Source: Ascidiaceihabitans sp023955215 (GTDB lineage Bacteria; Pseudomonadota; Alphaproteobacteria; Rhodobacterales; Rhodobacteraceae). From it: 64,000 nucleotides of DNA. The translations under genes and the position numbers were made by a program. The stretch lies in assembly GCA_943788345.1 (NCBI GenBank), contig CALSPX010000006.1:124001-188000 (forward strand), in the 5' to 3' direction. The notes under the pieces were generated by a model. That model searched no databases, had not been told where the DNA came from, and worked only from the letters and a program-made list of their open reading frames with translations. Of the stretch, positions 53,121 to 62,641 are shown piece after piece (position 1 is the stretch's first letter; every line of letters begins with the position of its first letter).

Positions 53121-53143
53121 GGGCACCTGCCGTACAGATGCCC
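53121..53143 (-). terminator. Hairpin after the DegT aminotransferase gene
   Basis: On the minus strand, GGGCATCTG pairs with CAGGTGCCC (one U-G wobble) around a 5-nt loop, 48 bases after the DegT stop. It probably ends the DegT transcript before the ivd promoter. A second small stem (GCGCC-ttac-GGCGC) lies just before it. Confidence 0.5.
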
Positions 53144-53190
53144 CATGCGCACAATAATGTATGGAATGCGCCGTAAGGCGCTCCTTTGGA

Positions 53191-54387
53191 TCAGCTTTGC
53201 GCTTGATACACCGATGACACCTCAGCCCGAATAATCCGCGCGATCAGTTCACAGTCCTCAATGGAAAAGGTCAGCGGCACGCGCATATCCACCACACCGC
53301 GCAAAATACGGTCAGAAGCTGGCATTTGCACAGGGTTTGCATATTTCCAGCTGTCGTAACGACTGGTGAACGCCACAGGTTCAGCGGCACCAAACCATTT
53401 TAACTCCACACCACGTTTCAAACAACGCGCCACCACTTCAACCACTGCATCCTCAGACCAATCCAGCAACAGGAATTGAATTGAGGAACCAACGATGACT
53501 TCTTGGGGCGCACGTTCAACAACACTCAGCCCAGGAATGTCGCGAAACCCCGCCTCAAGGGCATAGTAACGATCGTTCCAACGCTGGCATTGCGTTGCCA
53601 AGTCCGCAATCTGTGGACGCAAAATTGCAGCCCGCAAGTTATCCATACGTCCTGAGATATTGGGGGTTTCGTATTTGATATCTGCGAAAACCTCGACATC
53701 AGGGGCCGCCAGATGCCTTTCAAACAGCATATAAGACCCCGACAGCATAATTGATTTTGCCGCCAACTCAGGATCATCGGTGACCAAAAAGCCGCCCTCG
53801 CCTGAATTTACGTGTTTATAGGTCTGACAAGAATAGCAGCCAATCGCGCCAGCACGCCCAGAGGGCACCCCGTTCCACGAAGCCCCCATTGTATGCGCGC
53901 AATCCTCAACGACCTTCACGCCCGCCGCATCACACATCGCCATCAAACGATCCATGTCACAGATATGCCCACGCATGTGGCTTAGAAGCAGAACATTGGC
54001 TTGATCCAGCTTGGCCTCAAGATCATCCAGATCAATTGTCAGCCCCTCAGTCACGCCCACAAACACAGGCTGCGCACCAACTGCTGCAATCGCACCCGGC
54101 ACAGGGGCCAGCGTAAAGGCGTTCGATAACACCTTATCGCCGTGCCCAACGCCCAACGCGCGCAAAGCTGTCGCCATCGCATAACCACCAGACGCAACAG
54201 CAAGGCAATATTTTGCCCCGACATATTGCGCATACTCCTGCTCCAGCAGCGCTGTTTCCGACAATTCGCCTGCCGTTGTGTTGTAACGATGCAAACGACC
54301 ATGGCGCAAAACGGCCAATGCCGCCTCGATACCAGCTTCGGGGATGGATTCTTGTTGGGTAAAACTACCAGTGAAATTCTCTGTCAT
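53191..54387 (-). CDS. DegT/DnrJ/EryC1/StrS-type PLP aminotransferase
   Basis: This 398-residue fold-type I PLP enzyme is probably a sugar or small-molecule aminotransferase. ANAFTLAPVPGAIAA-like N-terminal part, VVEDCAHTMGASWNG (PLP Asp), and the lysine in SCQTYKHVNSGEGG are seen. The ATG at 54387 (MTENFTG) is used. It lies alone between two promoters. Such enzymes usually belong to polysaccharide or antibiotic sugar clusters; no such cluster is here. Confidence 0.82.
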   Translation of the reverse strand: MTENFTGSFTQQESIPEAGIEAALAVLRHGRLHRYNTTAGELSETALLEQEYAQYVGAKYCLAVASGGYAMATALRALGVGHGDKVLSNAFTLAPVPGAIAAVGAQPVFVGVTEGLTIDLDDLEAKLDQANVLLLSHMRGHICDMDRLMAMCDAAGVKVVEDCAHTMGASWNGVPSGRAGAIGCYSCQTYKHVNSGEGGFLVTDDPELAAKSIMLSGSYMLFERHLAAPDVEVFADIKYETPNISGRMDNLRAAILRPQIADLATQCQRWNDRYYALEAGFRDIPGLSVVERAPQEVIVGSSIQFLLLDWSEDAVVEVVARCLKRGVELKWFGAAEPVAFTSRYDSWKYANPVQMPASDRILRGVVDMRVPLTFSIEDCELIARIIRAEVSSVYQAQS

Positions 54388-54461
54388 AGGGGTGTTGTGC
54401 TGACACGAGTGCTGCGCGTCAAGACGCACAACGCAGATTTACAAACCCCAAAACAACTCCT

Positions 54462-55127
54462 TCACCCCAACAAATTGGTCACAATGTCTGGCAGGTCTTT
54501 ATAATGGTCCAACAATGCCTCTGGCTCCAATGCTGCCATATCGCCACCCGCAGGGCCAAAGGTGACCAAGACACATGGCACACCAGCGTTGCGCGCAGTA
54601 TTGCGGTCCGTATCCGTATCCCCAATCAGACAGGTCAACGCAGGATCACCACCCGCACGGCGCGCCGCCTCAAACAAATGTTCGGGGTTTGGCTTGCGCA
54701 CAGACAGCGTATCCGCGCCCACCATCGATGCAAACGCATCGCGCACACCAAGGCGGCGTAACAGCTCCTCTGCCAGCCCTTCGGGCTTGTTCGTGGCAAT
54801 ACCAACGCCGTAACCCAGCATTTTCAGGGCCTCAACGGCATCCATCGCGCCGTCATACATAACAGTGCGGCTGTCGATGTCTTTGGCATAGGCTTCCAAC
54901 AGCACAGGGTAATAGTGATCCAAAACATCCGCATCATTGGCACGTTCCAAACGCTGCAGCCCCAGCGACAACATCGCCCGCCCCCCGCGCAGCGCCGTGC
55001 CTGCATCGGTTAAAGGGTCCAACATATCGCCAACGCCCATGTCACGAAAACAAACATTGGCGGCCTCAATCAAATCACCGCTGGTGTCGGCCAATGTGCC
55101 GTCCAAATCAAAAATTACTGTCTTCAT
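54462..55127 (-). CDS. gph: HAD-family phosphoglycolate phosphatase-like protein
   Basis: This 221-residue HAD hydrolase probably removes phosphate from 2-phosphoglycolate. FDLDGTLAD carries the nucleophile Asp7 and acid/base Asp9, then ATNKPEG, VRKPNPEHL and IGDTDTDRNTA give the later HAD motifs. ATG at 55127 (MKTVIFD) is used; a long upstream in-frame stretch lies in the glmU promoter region. It is divergent from glmU, as in many alphaproteobacteria. Confidence 0.85.
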   Translation of the reverse strand: MKTVIFDLDGTLADTSGDLIEAANVCFRDMGVGDMLDPLTDAGTALRGGRAMLSLGLQRLERANDADVLDHYYPVLLEAYAKDIDSRTVMYDGAMDAVEALKMLGYGVGIATNKPEGLAEELLRRLGVRDAFASMVGADTLSVRKPNPEHLFEAARRAGGDPALTCLIGDTDTDRNTARNAGVPCVLVTFGPAGGDMAALEPEALLDHYKDLPDIVTNLLG

Positions 55128-55265
55128 AGCCCGTGCCCTTATTATGGTTTCGGCGGTCAACCGCTTGCGAGTGTTGCAACCCGCAATTTCAATTGATGCC
55201 CAAATACCTTGTGCCTTTGGTACAAATGGATAAAACGGGCGCGAATAGAACAAAAGAGATTTCGC

Positions 55266-56612
55266 ATGAGTGTTGCTTTAATTATTCTGGGTGCCGGCAA
55301 AGGCACACGGATGAATTCTGATTTACCAAAAGTACTTCACCCCATCGCGGGTGCGCCGATGTTGGTCCACGCTATGCGTACTGGTGCAACACTTGATCCG
55401 GCACACACCGTTATTGTTGCTGGCCACGGTGCAGAGGTCGTGACCAAAGCGGCCCAAGCTTATGACCCAGAGGCAAAGGTCGTTTTGCAAACCGAACAGC
55501 TTGGCACCGGCCACGCCGTGTCCCAAGCCGCCGACGCGTTGGCAGGTTTTGAGGGCAAGGTGATCGTGCTGTATGGCGACACGCCGTTCGTGAAACCCGA
55601 AACGTTGCAGGCTATGCTGGATGCCAAAGCAGATGTTGTTGTCCTTGGCTTTGAACCACAAGACGCTAGCCGATATGGCCGCCTTGTGACCAATGGTTCA
55701 TCCCTAGAACGCATCGTTGAATTTAAAGATGCATCACCTGAAGAACGTGAAATAAATCTTTGTAATAGCGGCGTTATTTGCTGCAATGGTCCGATGTTAT
55801 TTGACTTGCTAAGCCAAGTTACAAACGACAACGCATCTGGTGAATACTACCTTACAGACGTGATTGGCCTTGCCCGCAATGCAGGCCATTCAGCAACCGT
55901 TGTGACCTGCTCAGAGGGTGAAACCCTCGGCGTTAACTCACGCGCAGAACTTGCATCCGCTGATGCAATGTATCAGGCCGCCACCCGCCTCACACTGATG
56001 GAAGACGGTGTAACGCTCGTTGCACCCGACACCGTGTACCTATCGCTGGACACAATCATTGGACGGGACACAATCATCGAACCAAATGTGGTATTTGGCC
56101 CTGATGTTACAGTCGAATCCGGCACAACCATCCGCGCATTTTCACACCTCGAGGGCTGCCATGTTTCACGCGGCAGTGTCGTGGGCCCTTACGCCCGCCT
56201 CCGCCCCGGTGCTGAATTGTCCGAAAACGTACGCATCGGCAACTTTGTTGAAGTTAAAAACGCAACAATCGCTGAAGGGGCTAAGGTCAATCATCTGTCC
56301 TACATCGGCGATGCCTCAATCGGTGAACGCAGCAATATCGGCGCAGGCACAATTACCTGCAACTATGATGGCGTCTTAAAGCACCGCACCGAAATTGGGG
56401 CCGATGTGTTTATCGGGTCCAACACAATGCTGGTTGCACCCGTCACCGTTGGCAATCGTGCGATGACAGGCAGTGGTTCAGTGATCACCTCAAACGTCGA
56501 GTCCGAGGCATTGGCCATCGGTCGTGCACGCCAAGTTTCAAAACCGGGCATGGCGCAGAAATTGTTCGATATCTTACAGGCCAAGAATGCAAAACTGAAA
56601 GAGAGCAACTAA
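55266..56612 (+). CDS. glmU: Bifunctional UDP-GlcNAc pyrophosphorylase/glucosamine-1-P acetyltransferase
   Basis: GlmU makes UDP-GlcNAc in two steps for cell-wall and LPS synthesis. The N-terminal uridyltransferase has LGAGKGTRMNSDLPKV, and the C-terminal left-handed beta-helix has RPGAELSENVRIGNFVEVK and NLGAGTITCNYDG-type GAGTITCNYDG. Length (448) is normal. The ATG of MSVALI is chosen. glmS starts one base after the glmU stop, so the two are an operon. Confidence 0.95.
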   Translation: MSVALIILGAGKGTRMNSDLPKVLHPIAGAPMLVHAMRTGATLDPAHTVIVAGHGAEVVTKAAQAYDPEAKVVLQTEQLGTGHAVSQAADALAGFEGKVIVLYGDTPFVKPETLQAMLDAKADVVVLGFEPQDASRYGRLVTNGSSLERIVEFKDASPEEREINLCNSGVICCNGPMLFDLLSQVTNDNASGEYYLTDVIGLARNAGHSATVVTCSEGETLGVNSRAELASADAMYQAATRLTLMEDGVTLVAPDTVYLSLDTIIGRDTIIEPNVVFGPDVTVESGTTIRAFSHLEGCHVSRGSVVGPYARLRPGAELSENVRIGNFVEVKNATIAEGAKVNHLSYIGDASIGERSNIGAGTITCNYDGVLKHRTEIGADVFIGSNTMLVAPVTVGNRAMTGSGSVITSNVESEALAIGRARQVSKPGMAQKLFDILQAKNAKLKESN

Positions 56613-56613
56613 A

Positions 56614-58435
56614 ATGTGTGGTATTGTAGGGGTCCTTGGGACGAATGAAGTTGCACCAATCCTCGTTGAAGCGCTCAAACGCTTAGAATATCGCGGCTAT
56701 GACAGCGCCGGAATTGCGACGATCAACGATGGCTCCTTGGACCGTCGCCGCGCTATCGGCAAACTGGTGAACCTTGGGGATCGTTTGGTCCACGAGCCGC
56801 TCGCAGGTAAATCTGGCATTGGCCACACCCGCTGGGCGACACACGGCGCACCGAACGAGAACAACGCGCATCCGCACAAGTCGGGCAAAGTTGCCGTTGT
56901 GCACAATGGCATCATCGAAAACTTCCGTGAATTGCGCGAAGAGCTCGCGACACACGGCCTTGAGTTCACAACTGATACGGATACTGAAACCGTCGCCATG
57001 TTGACGGATTACTTTGTCTCTCAGGGCGCGACACCAATCGAAGCTGTAAACCAAACACTCGCAAAACTTGACGGCGCTTTCGCCCTTGCCTTCTTATTTG
57101 ACGGCGAACAGGACCTTATGATCGCAGCGCGCAAGGGTTCTCCTCTCGCAATCGGTCACGGTGACGGCGAAATGTACATTGGATCAGACGCCATCGCACT
57201 TGCGCCAATGACCAACCGCGTCACCTATCTTGAGGAAGGTGATTGCGCTGTCCTAACACGCACCAGCCTAGAAATTCGTGACCAAAATGGTGAGTTGGCA
57301 AATCGCGCCGTCAAAACCATCGAAATTGACAGCTCACGCGTCGACAAGGCCGGTTATAAGCACTTTATGGCCAAGGAAATTGCCGAACAGCCAACTGTTC
57401 TTGGCAACACCTTGTCCCACTACATAAGTCCAGAAGGCGAAATCAATCTTCCAGACCCAGGCATCGACTTTACCAAGATCGAACGTCTGACAATGGTTGC
57501 CTGTGGTACTGCCTACTACGCCTGCATGACGGCCAAGTACTGGTTTGAACAGATCGCACGTATCCCAGTTGAAATCGATGTGGCATCAGAATTCCGCTAC
57601 CGCGAGCCTCCAATCACCAAAGGCACCGTTGCCCTGTTCGTCAGCCAATCTGGCGAGACAGCGGACACCCTTGCCGCGCTGCGCTACTGCGAAGGTAAAG
57701 CGGACAAGATATTGTCGGTGGTCAACGTTCCGGAAAGTTCAATCGCCCGTGAAAGCGATCTAGCCCTGCCCATTTTTGCAGGTGTTGAAGTTGGCGTTGC
57801 ATCGACCAAAGCCTTCACTTGCCAATTGACTGTGCTGCTGTCGCTGGCCCTCAAGGCGGCATCTGATCGCGGTGAAATCACGCCAGAACAGCTCGCAGAT
57901 CACGTCGCTTCAATGCGCAATGTACCGGCATTGATCAACGCGGCTATCGACCAAGACGCACAAATGCAAAGCGCTGCACGCAAGATTTCGGAGGCACGCG
58001 ATGTTCTATTCTTGGGTCGTGGCGTCATGTATCCTTTAGCCCACGAAGGTGCGTCTAAAACTGAAAGAAATCAGCTATATACACGCTGAAGCTTATGCGT
58101 CTGGCGAACTAAAACACGGACCAATCGCACTGGTAGACAAGCATGTTCCTGTCGTTGTGATGGCCCCGCGCGATCCTTTGTTTGATAAGAGTGTATCGAA
58201 CATGCAAGAGGTCATGGCCCGCAAAGGTAAGGTCGTTTTGATCTCTGATGCCCAAGGGCTCAAGGAAGCGGGTGAAGGCACATGGGCAACCGTTGAGATG
58301 CCAACGGTACCAGACGTTGTCGCCCCAATCGTTTACGCGGTTCCTGCACAATTGCTGGCCTACCACACCGCCGTTGCCAAAGGCACAGACGTGGATCAAC
58401 CACGCAATCTGGCCAAATCCGTAACGGTAGAGTAA
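56614..58435 (+). pseudogene. glmS: Glucosamine--fructose-6-P aminotransferase, frameshifted
   Basis: GlmS makes glucosamine-6-phosphate, feeding GlmU. The N-terminal Cys2 glutaminase and both SIS domains are present, but the first frame ends at 58089 after HEGASK. The rest (KLKEISYIHAEAYASGE onward to KSVTVE, with the isomerase His and C-terminal Lys) runs in the +1 frame to 58435. Dropping the T at 58054 restores EGALKLKEIS and a 606-residue protein. A leucine just before also reads His. Because GlmS is usually essential, a base-call error is plausible; a genuine frameshift would make the strain a glucosamine auxotroph. Confidence 0.88.
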
Positions 58436-58453
58436 AGGGCGTTTAGCTCACTC

Positions 58454-58477
58454 GGCCTGCCATGAAATTGGCGGGCC
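58454..58477 (+). terminator. Hairpin after glmS
   Basis: GGCCTGCCA pairs with TGGCGGGCC (one T-G wobble) around a 6-nt loop, 19 bases past the glmS stop. It probably ends the glmU-glmS transcript. The T-tract is poor. Confidence 0.5.
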
Positions 58478-58528
58478 ACATACATCACGTTGGATGGCTT
58501 ACCAACGCATATACTGGATACATCCGAC

Positions 58529-59206
58529 ATGAACCTCGAGGACGCACTTGCGCAACTCAACGAACACCAAGACGCCGCAAAAGCTGAAAGCTCTGCGGCC
58601 TACCATAAGGCACCCCGCCCCTACCTTGGTGTTGCCAACCCGATCATCAATGATCTGACCAAAGAGTGGCGCACACAGATGGACGTGGAACAACGCGTCG
58701 ATCTGGCTGACGCCCTATGGGAAACCGATATCTTTGAGGCACGCATCGCTGCAGCCAAGTTGCTGACCCAAGCGCGCATCAAAGAAGATGATGACGTCTG
58801 GGGCCTGATCGCATCATGGGTGGATGAGTTTGATAGCCTTGCGATTGCAGATTACGCCTGTATGGCCGGTCAAAAGCGCGTTGTTGCCGACCCATCCCGT
58901 ATCGATCATGTTGAGGCATGGGTCACGTCGGAACATATGTGGACGCGCCGTGCGGCCCTGATGATCACCTTGCCTTGGACCAAACAGAACCACCCAAAAG
59001 AACAAGACATGGCAATCCGCCAACGTGTCTTGGGCTGGGCTGCAACGCTTGTTCCAGATCGTGCATGGTTTGTTCAAAAAGCGATCGCAGGTTGGTTGCT
59101 AGAGCTGTCCAAACACGATCCAGAAACCGTTGCTGCGTTCCTAGAGGAACATGGCGCTGCGATGAAACCATTCGCCGCCAAAGAAGCTGCAAAGCTGCTT
59201 AAGTAA
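58529..59206 (+). CDS. AlkD-like DNA alkylation repair protein
   Basis: This 225-residue HEAT-repeat protein matches the DNA alkylation repair family (AlkD-like), which excises 3-methyladenine and 7-methylguanine. MNLEDALAQL and YHKAPRPYLGVANP at the start and WGLIASWVDEFDSLAIADYAC mid-way are family-like. The ATG at 58529 is preferred; an earlier TTG lies in the glmS terminator region. Together with the AlkC-like protein at about 14 kb, the genome has two distinct HEAT glycosylases. Confidence 0.82.
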   Translation: MNLEDALAQLNEHQDAAKAESSAAYHKAPRPYLGVANPIINDLTKEWRTQMDVEQRVDLADALWETDIFEARIAAAKLLTQARIKEDDDVWGLIASWVDEFDSLAIADYACMAGQKRVVADPSRIDHVEAWVTSEHMWTRRAALMITLPWTKQNHPKEQDMAIRQRVLGWAATLVPDRAWFVQKAIAGWLLELSKHDPETVAAFLEEHGAAMKPFAAKEAAKLLK

Positions 59207-59213
59207 CAAATCG

Positions 59214-59243
59214 AACCAGTCGCCCCATGCGCGGCGGCTGGTT
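59214..59243 (+). terminator. Bidirectional hairpin between convergent genes
   Basis: An 11-bp stem (AACCAGTCGCC / GGCGGCTGGTT, one G-T wobble) with an 8-nt loop lies between the AlkD-like gene and the convergent lipoprotein gene; its right arm includes the first base of the lipoprotein stop codon. It likely terminates both. Confidence 0.6.
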
Positions 59244-59683
59244 TACCCCGTCACCTCGACTGACACCAGATCAGTCAGCGGTGCACCCAACGCCTGAAAT
59301 GCTTGCAAAGACATGCGGCTACCGGCCGTTGCTTCGCCCACAATCGGGACCAACAATACTCTTACTGTTTTGCCGTTATAGGCCACGCTGCCAGTTTGCT
59401 GCGCTTTGACCAAAGGGGTCTTTAACCACAGACCCGTTTCAGCAGGGGTTCCAAGGGACGCAACGGTGACCCCAAGCGATCCACTTTGCCCAGCAACAGG
59501 TTGCGCGACCGTCGGTGTACCCTCTGGACGCGCGATTGGGCGCAACTCACTGGTTGCAACGCCTAACGGGGCGTCAATCACAGCGTCAGGAATGGCATTC
59601 CCCGCACCAGTTCCACCAAGGTTAAGGTTTGCACATCCGGCCAAACTGGCCCCGATAACGGTCATCACGATAATATGTTTCAT
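59243..59683 (-). CDS. Small lipoprotein, Gly/Ala-rich
   Basis: This 146-residue protein has a signal peptide ending in the lipobox LAGC and is probably an outer-membrane or periplasmic lipoprotein. The mature part begins ANLNLGGTGAGNA and ends in a SMSLQAF-like stretch (SRMSLQAFQALG). Start ATG at 59683 (MKHIIV) or 59689; neither has a clear ribosome site. It is divergent from moaA (about 85 bases). Function is unknown. Confidence 0.65.
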   Translation of the reverse strand: MKHIIVMTVIGASLAGCANLNLGGTGAGNAIPDAVIDAPLGVATSELRPIARPEGTPTVAQPVAGQSGSLGVTVASLGTPAETGLWLKTPLVKAQQTGSVAYNGKTVRVLLVPIVGEATAGSRMSLQAFQALGAPLTDLVSVEVTG

Positions 59684-59768
59684 AATCATACAGTAGCTTG
59701 CACACGCATCGGCTTCAATCGCCCTTTCCCTCTTGCCCTGCCATAGGCGCATCCCTACCTATATACGT

Positions 59769-60777
59769 ATGAATGCACCTCTTATTGACCCCTTCGCACG
59801 CGCCATCAATTACCTGCGCGTTTCCGTGACGGATCGCTGCGATTTTCGCTGCGTCTACTGCATGTCTGAAAACATGACGTTCCTGCCCAAAAAGGAACTG
59901 CTGACGTTAGAGGAATTGGACCGCATGTGTTCGACCTTCATCGGTCTGGGTGTTGAAAAACTGCGTATTACGGGCGGTGAACCTTTGGTGCGCAAAGGGA
60001 TCATGACCTTCTTTGACGGTATGACCCGCCACCTTGAAGCTGGAACGCTCAAGGAACTGACGCTGACCACCAATGGCAGCCAGCTTGAGAAATACGCCGA
60101 TGATCTATTTGCCGCAGGTGTGCGCCGCGTGAACATCTCACTCGATACACTTGGACGAGAAGAAATTCGCAGACATCACCCGCTGGGGCCGCCTGCCCCA
60201 AGTGCTGCGCGGCGTCGATGCAGCCCTCAAGGCTGGGCTAAAGGTCAAGATCAACGCGGTGGCCCTAAAAGGCTTTAACGAACCCGAACTGCCGCAAATC
60301 ACTGAGTGGTGTGCAGAACTGGGCATGGACCTGACGTGGATCGAAGTTATGCCAATGGGCGACATCGGGAACGAGGATCGCCTAAGCCAATATTGGTCCC
60401 TCAAGGATGTTCAGGCAAAATACAGCGAACATTACACCGTGACAGAACTGGCCGAACGCACAGGCGGCCCTGCGCGTTACGTCCGCCTTGAGGAAACAGG
60501 GCAAAAGATCGGGTTCATCACCCCACTCAGCCACAATTTCTGCGAAAGCTGCAACCGCGTGCGCCTGACCTGTACCGGCGAAATCTATCTGTGCTTGGGC
60601 CAAGAAGACATGGCAGACCTGCGCGCCCCCTTGCGCGCCCATCCAGATGACAACGGCCCCCTAGAGGACGCCATCCGCGCCTCAATCGCGATGAAGCCAA
60701 AGGGGCATGATTTCGATTACTCACGCCAACAACTAGACGGGCAAATGCCACGACACATGAGCCATACCGGCGGGTGA
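59769..60777 (+). pseudogene. moaA: GTP 3',8-cyclase MoaA, frameshifted
   Basis: MoaA is a radical-SAM enzyme that starts molybdopterin synthesis from GTP. The N-terminal SAM cluster Cys24/28/31 (CDFRCVYC) is intact; the first frame breaks after NISLDTL at codon 129. The rest (DEKKFADITRWGR onward, with the second cluster motif CESCNRVRLTC near the C-terminus) is in the +1 frame. Removing one G at 60153-60154 restores a 335-residue enzyme of normal length. It may be a sequencing indel or a real loss of Mo cofactor synthesis. Confidence 0.87.
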
Positions 60778-60791
60778 GTTGAGGGTCGACT

Positions 60792-60847
60792 AAGCGGACA
60801 AAGCTACTGTTCCCAGTCTTGCAGTCAAAGTCCGCTTTTGCCTATGA
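60792..60847. repeat. Spaced 8-bp inverted repeat after moaA
   Basis: AAGCGGAC (60792-60799) and GTCCGCTT (60840-60847) form a perfect inverted repeat around 40 bases, 15 bases past moaA. TT follows the right arm. It may be a weak terminator, or resemble the short GC-rich repeats common between Rhodobacteraceae genes. Confidence 0.35.
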
Positions 60848-61432
60848 TGTGGATCGGGTAAGCGAAATTATGTTAGATCTCCACTTGATATTTCCGCACC
60901 TGAGCGTTGCTTAAGGCCACTGACCATTGCCAAACTCGCCTACACGGAAAATTCCAACAATTTCGTCCTGATCTAAGAATCCACCAGTTGAGCCCCACGC
61001 TACACGATACCATTTGCCACCACCGTTAGTATATTTAGCTCGAAAATAGGGTCTATCAGGCTGCTGGGCCATTCTAAACCAGGTTAAGTTAACCGCTTCT
61101 AAAGTGATCTGGGCTCCATTCTTGAAAATAATCGTATAGTTTCCTGTAATTCCTGCTTCTGTTACCCTAGAGCCTGCCCAGCTCTTGTCCGCTTCTTCTT
61201 CGAGAAACTCACCCTATTTAATTTCATCTGACATTTTTAATCTACTCCGCTGAATATTTGATTTTAGAATGCAATTTGCTATTCCCAAGCTTTTGTGACT
61301 ATACGGAATTAATTAACACAAACAAAAGAGTGTCAAGTAAACGACCATTAACTCGATACACTCTATCTCTCAAAGCCGACTTTAGTTCAGCTTACAGCAT
61401 CAGTCACATTTCCCTCAAACCAGCCCCCCCCA
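60848..61432. other. Low-GC intergenic stretch around the broken small gene
   Basis: Between the moaA end and the first M20 gene, about 650 bases hold no intact gene of normal length. The broken frame at 60911-61234 occupies the middle. On both sides, AT-rich sequence (for example around 61260-61330) shows no RNA gene or operator that I can support. The composition suggests a small acquired segment. Confidence 0.4.
60911..61234 (-). pseudogene. Unknown small protein gene interrupted by a TAG codon
   Basis: On the minus strand, an ATG at 61234 with upstream GGAG opens MSDEIK, then TAG at codon 7 (61214-61216). The same frame continues for 101 more codons without another stop (GITGNYTIIFKNGAQ, then KYTNGGGKWYRVAWGSTGG and the end GEFGNGQWP). 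It reads like a normal small beta-rich protein of about 107 residues with a nonsense mutation. The local base composition is lower in GC than neighbours. No family is recognised. Confidence 0.45.
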
Positions 61433-62596
61433 TCACCCCGCAGGCATCCGTTCTTCAACAATGCCTGACCACCAGCTGCATCCAGCCGGAATTGCCGCGT
61501 CATCAAAGTTGTATTCGGGGTGGTGCACCGATGCGGTGTCGCCGTTTCCAACCAAAATATAGGCCCCTGGGCGTTCCTCTAGAAGATAGGCAAAGTCTTC
61601 GCCGCCCATCACCAATGGCGCATCTGCGCATGATCCTGAAATTTTCGTGGCCACTGAGGCTGCGAATTCGGTTTGTTCTGGGTGGTTCACCATGCAGGGA
61701 TAACCGCGGTAATATTTCACTTCGGCCTCTGCCCCAAATGTTTCGGACACGGATTTGGCGATGGCGGTCAGGCGCTCTTCAGCCATGCCGCGCATGTGTT
61801 TGGACATTGTCCGCACGGTCCCTTTCATATGGGTGCGCTGCGCGATCACGTTAAACGCCTTGGATGAGCTTTCGATCGAAGTGACAGAAACCACCAATTG
61901 ATCCACAGGATCGGCATTGCGGCTGGAAATCGATTGCAGCGCGGTCACCGTGTGTGCCGCAACAACGATGCTGTCGACGGTTTCATGTGGCTTGGCCGCG
62001 TGGCCGCCTTTGCCCTCGACGATGATCTCAAACTGATCGGTCGCTGCGAAAAACGGGCCAGAGCGGATGGCGAAATCCCCCACAGGCATCCCTGGCCAGT
62101 TGTGCATCCCATAGACCTCTTGGATCTTCCAACGGTCCATCATGCCATCATCACACATCTCTTTGCCGCCACCGCCGCCTTCCTCTGCGGGTTGGAAAAT
62201 GACCACTGTGGTGCCATCAAAATTGCGGGTCTCGCACAGATATTGCGCAGCGCCCAACAACATGGCGGTGTGACCGTCATGGCCACAGGCGTGCATCGCG
62301 TTGTCGGTCTTTGAGGCGTACTCAAGCCCGGTTTGTTCATGAATGGGCAGTGCATCCATATCCGCGCGCAGGCCAATCACTTTGCCAGAGGCGGTTGAGT
62401 TGCCCTTGATCACACCCACAACACCCGTGCGCCCAATGCCCTCAACCACTTCGTCACATCCAAAGGCGCGCAGCTTTTCAGCGACCAAAGCGCTGGTGCG
62501 GTGTGTTTCAAACAAGATTTCAGGGTTTTGGTGGATGTCGCGACGCCATGCTGTGATGTCGTCGTGCAATTCGGCAAATCTGTTTTTTACGGGCAT
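61433..62596 (-). CDS. M20 family amidohydrolase, paralogue 1
   Basis: This 387-residue M20D-type metallopeptidase/amidohydrolase (hippurate or N-acyl amino-acid hydrolase class) has the metal motifs MHACGHDGHTAML and QPAEEGGGGGKEM and a dimerisation domain in the middle. It is a close paralogue of the next upstream gene (45-base gap), with the same start (MPxKNRFAE) and end (PEYNFDDAAIPAGCSW). Substrate is unknown. Confidence 0.9.
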   Translation of the reverse strand: MPVKNRFAELHDDITAWRRDIHQNPEILFETHRTSALVAEKLRAFGCDEVVEGIGRTGVVGVIKGNSTASGKVIGLRADMDALPIHEQTGLEYASKTDNAMHACGHDGHTAMLLGAAQYLCETRNFDGTTVVIFQPAEEGGGGGKEMCDDGMMDRWKIQEVYGMHNWPGMPVGDFAIRSGPFFAATDQFEIIVEGKGGHAAKPHETVDSIVVAAHTVTALQSISSRNADPVDQLVVSVTSIESSSKAFNVIAQRTHMKGTVRTMSKHMRGMAEERLTAIAKSVSETFGAEAEVKYYRGYPCMVNHPEQTEFAASVATKISGSCADAPLVMGGEDFAYLLEERPGAYILVGNGDTASVHHPEYNFDDAAIPAGCSWWSGIVEERMPAG

Positions 62597-62641
62597 GTGG
62601 GTCTTCCTTATGAAGTCTGATGGTGGCGTCCGCGAAAGGCG

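Noticed and set aside
61214..61216. TAG recoded as an amino acid (for example pyrrolysine)
   Set aside because: TAG is used as a normal stop elsewhere in the window and no pyl genes are seen; a nonsense mutation is simpler.
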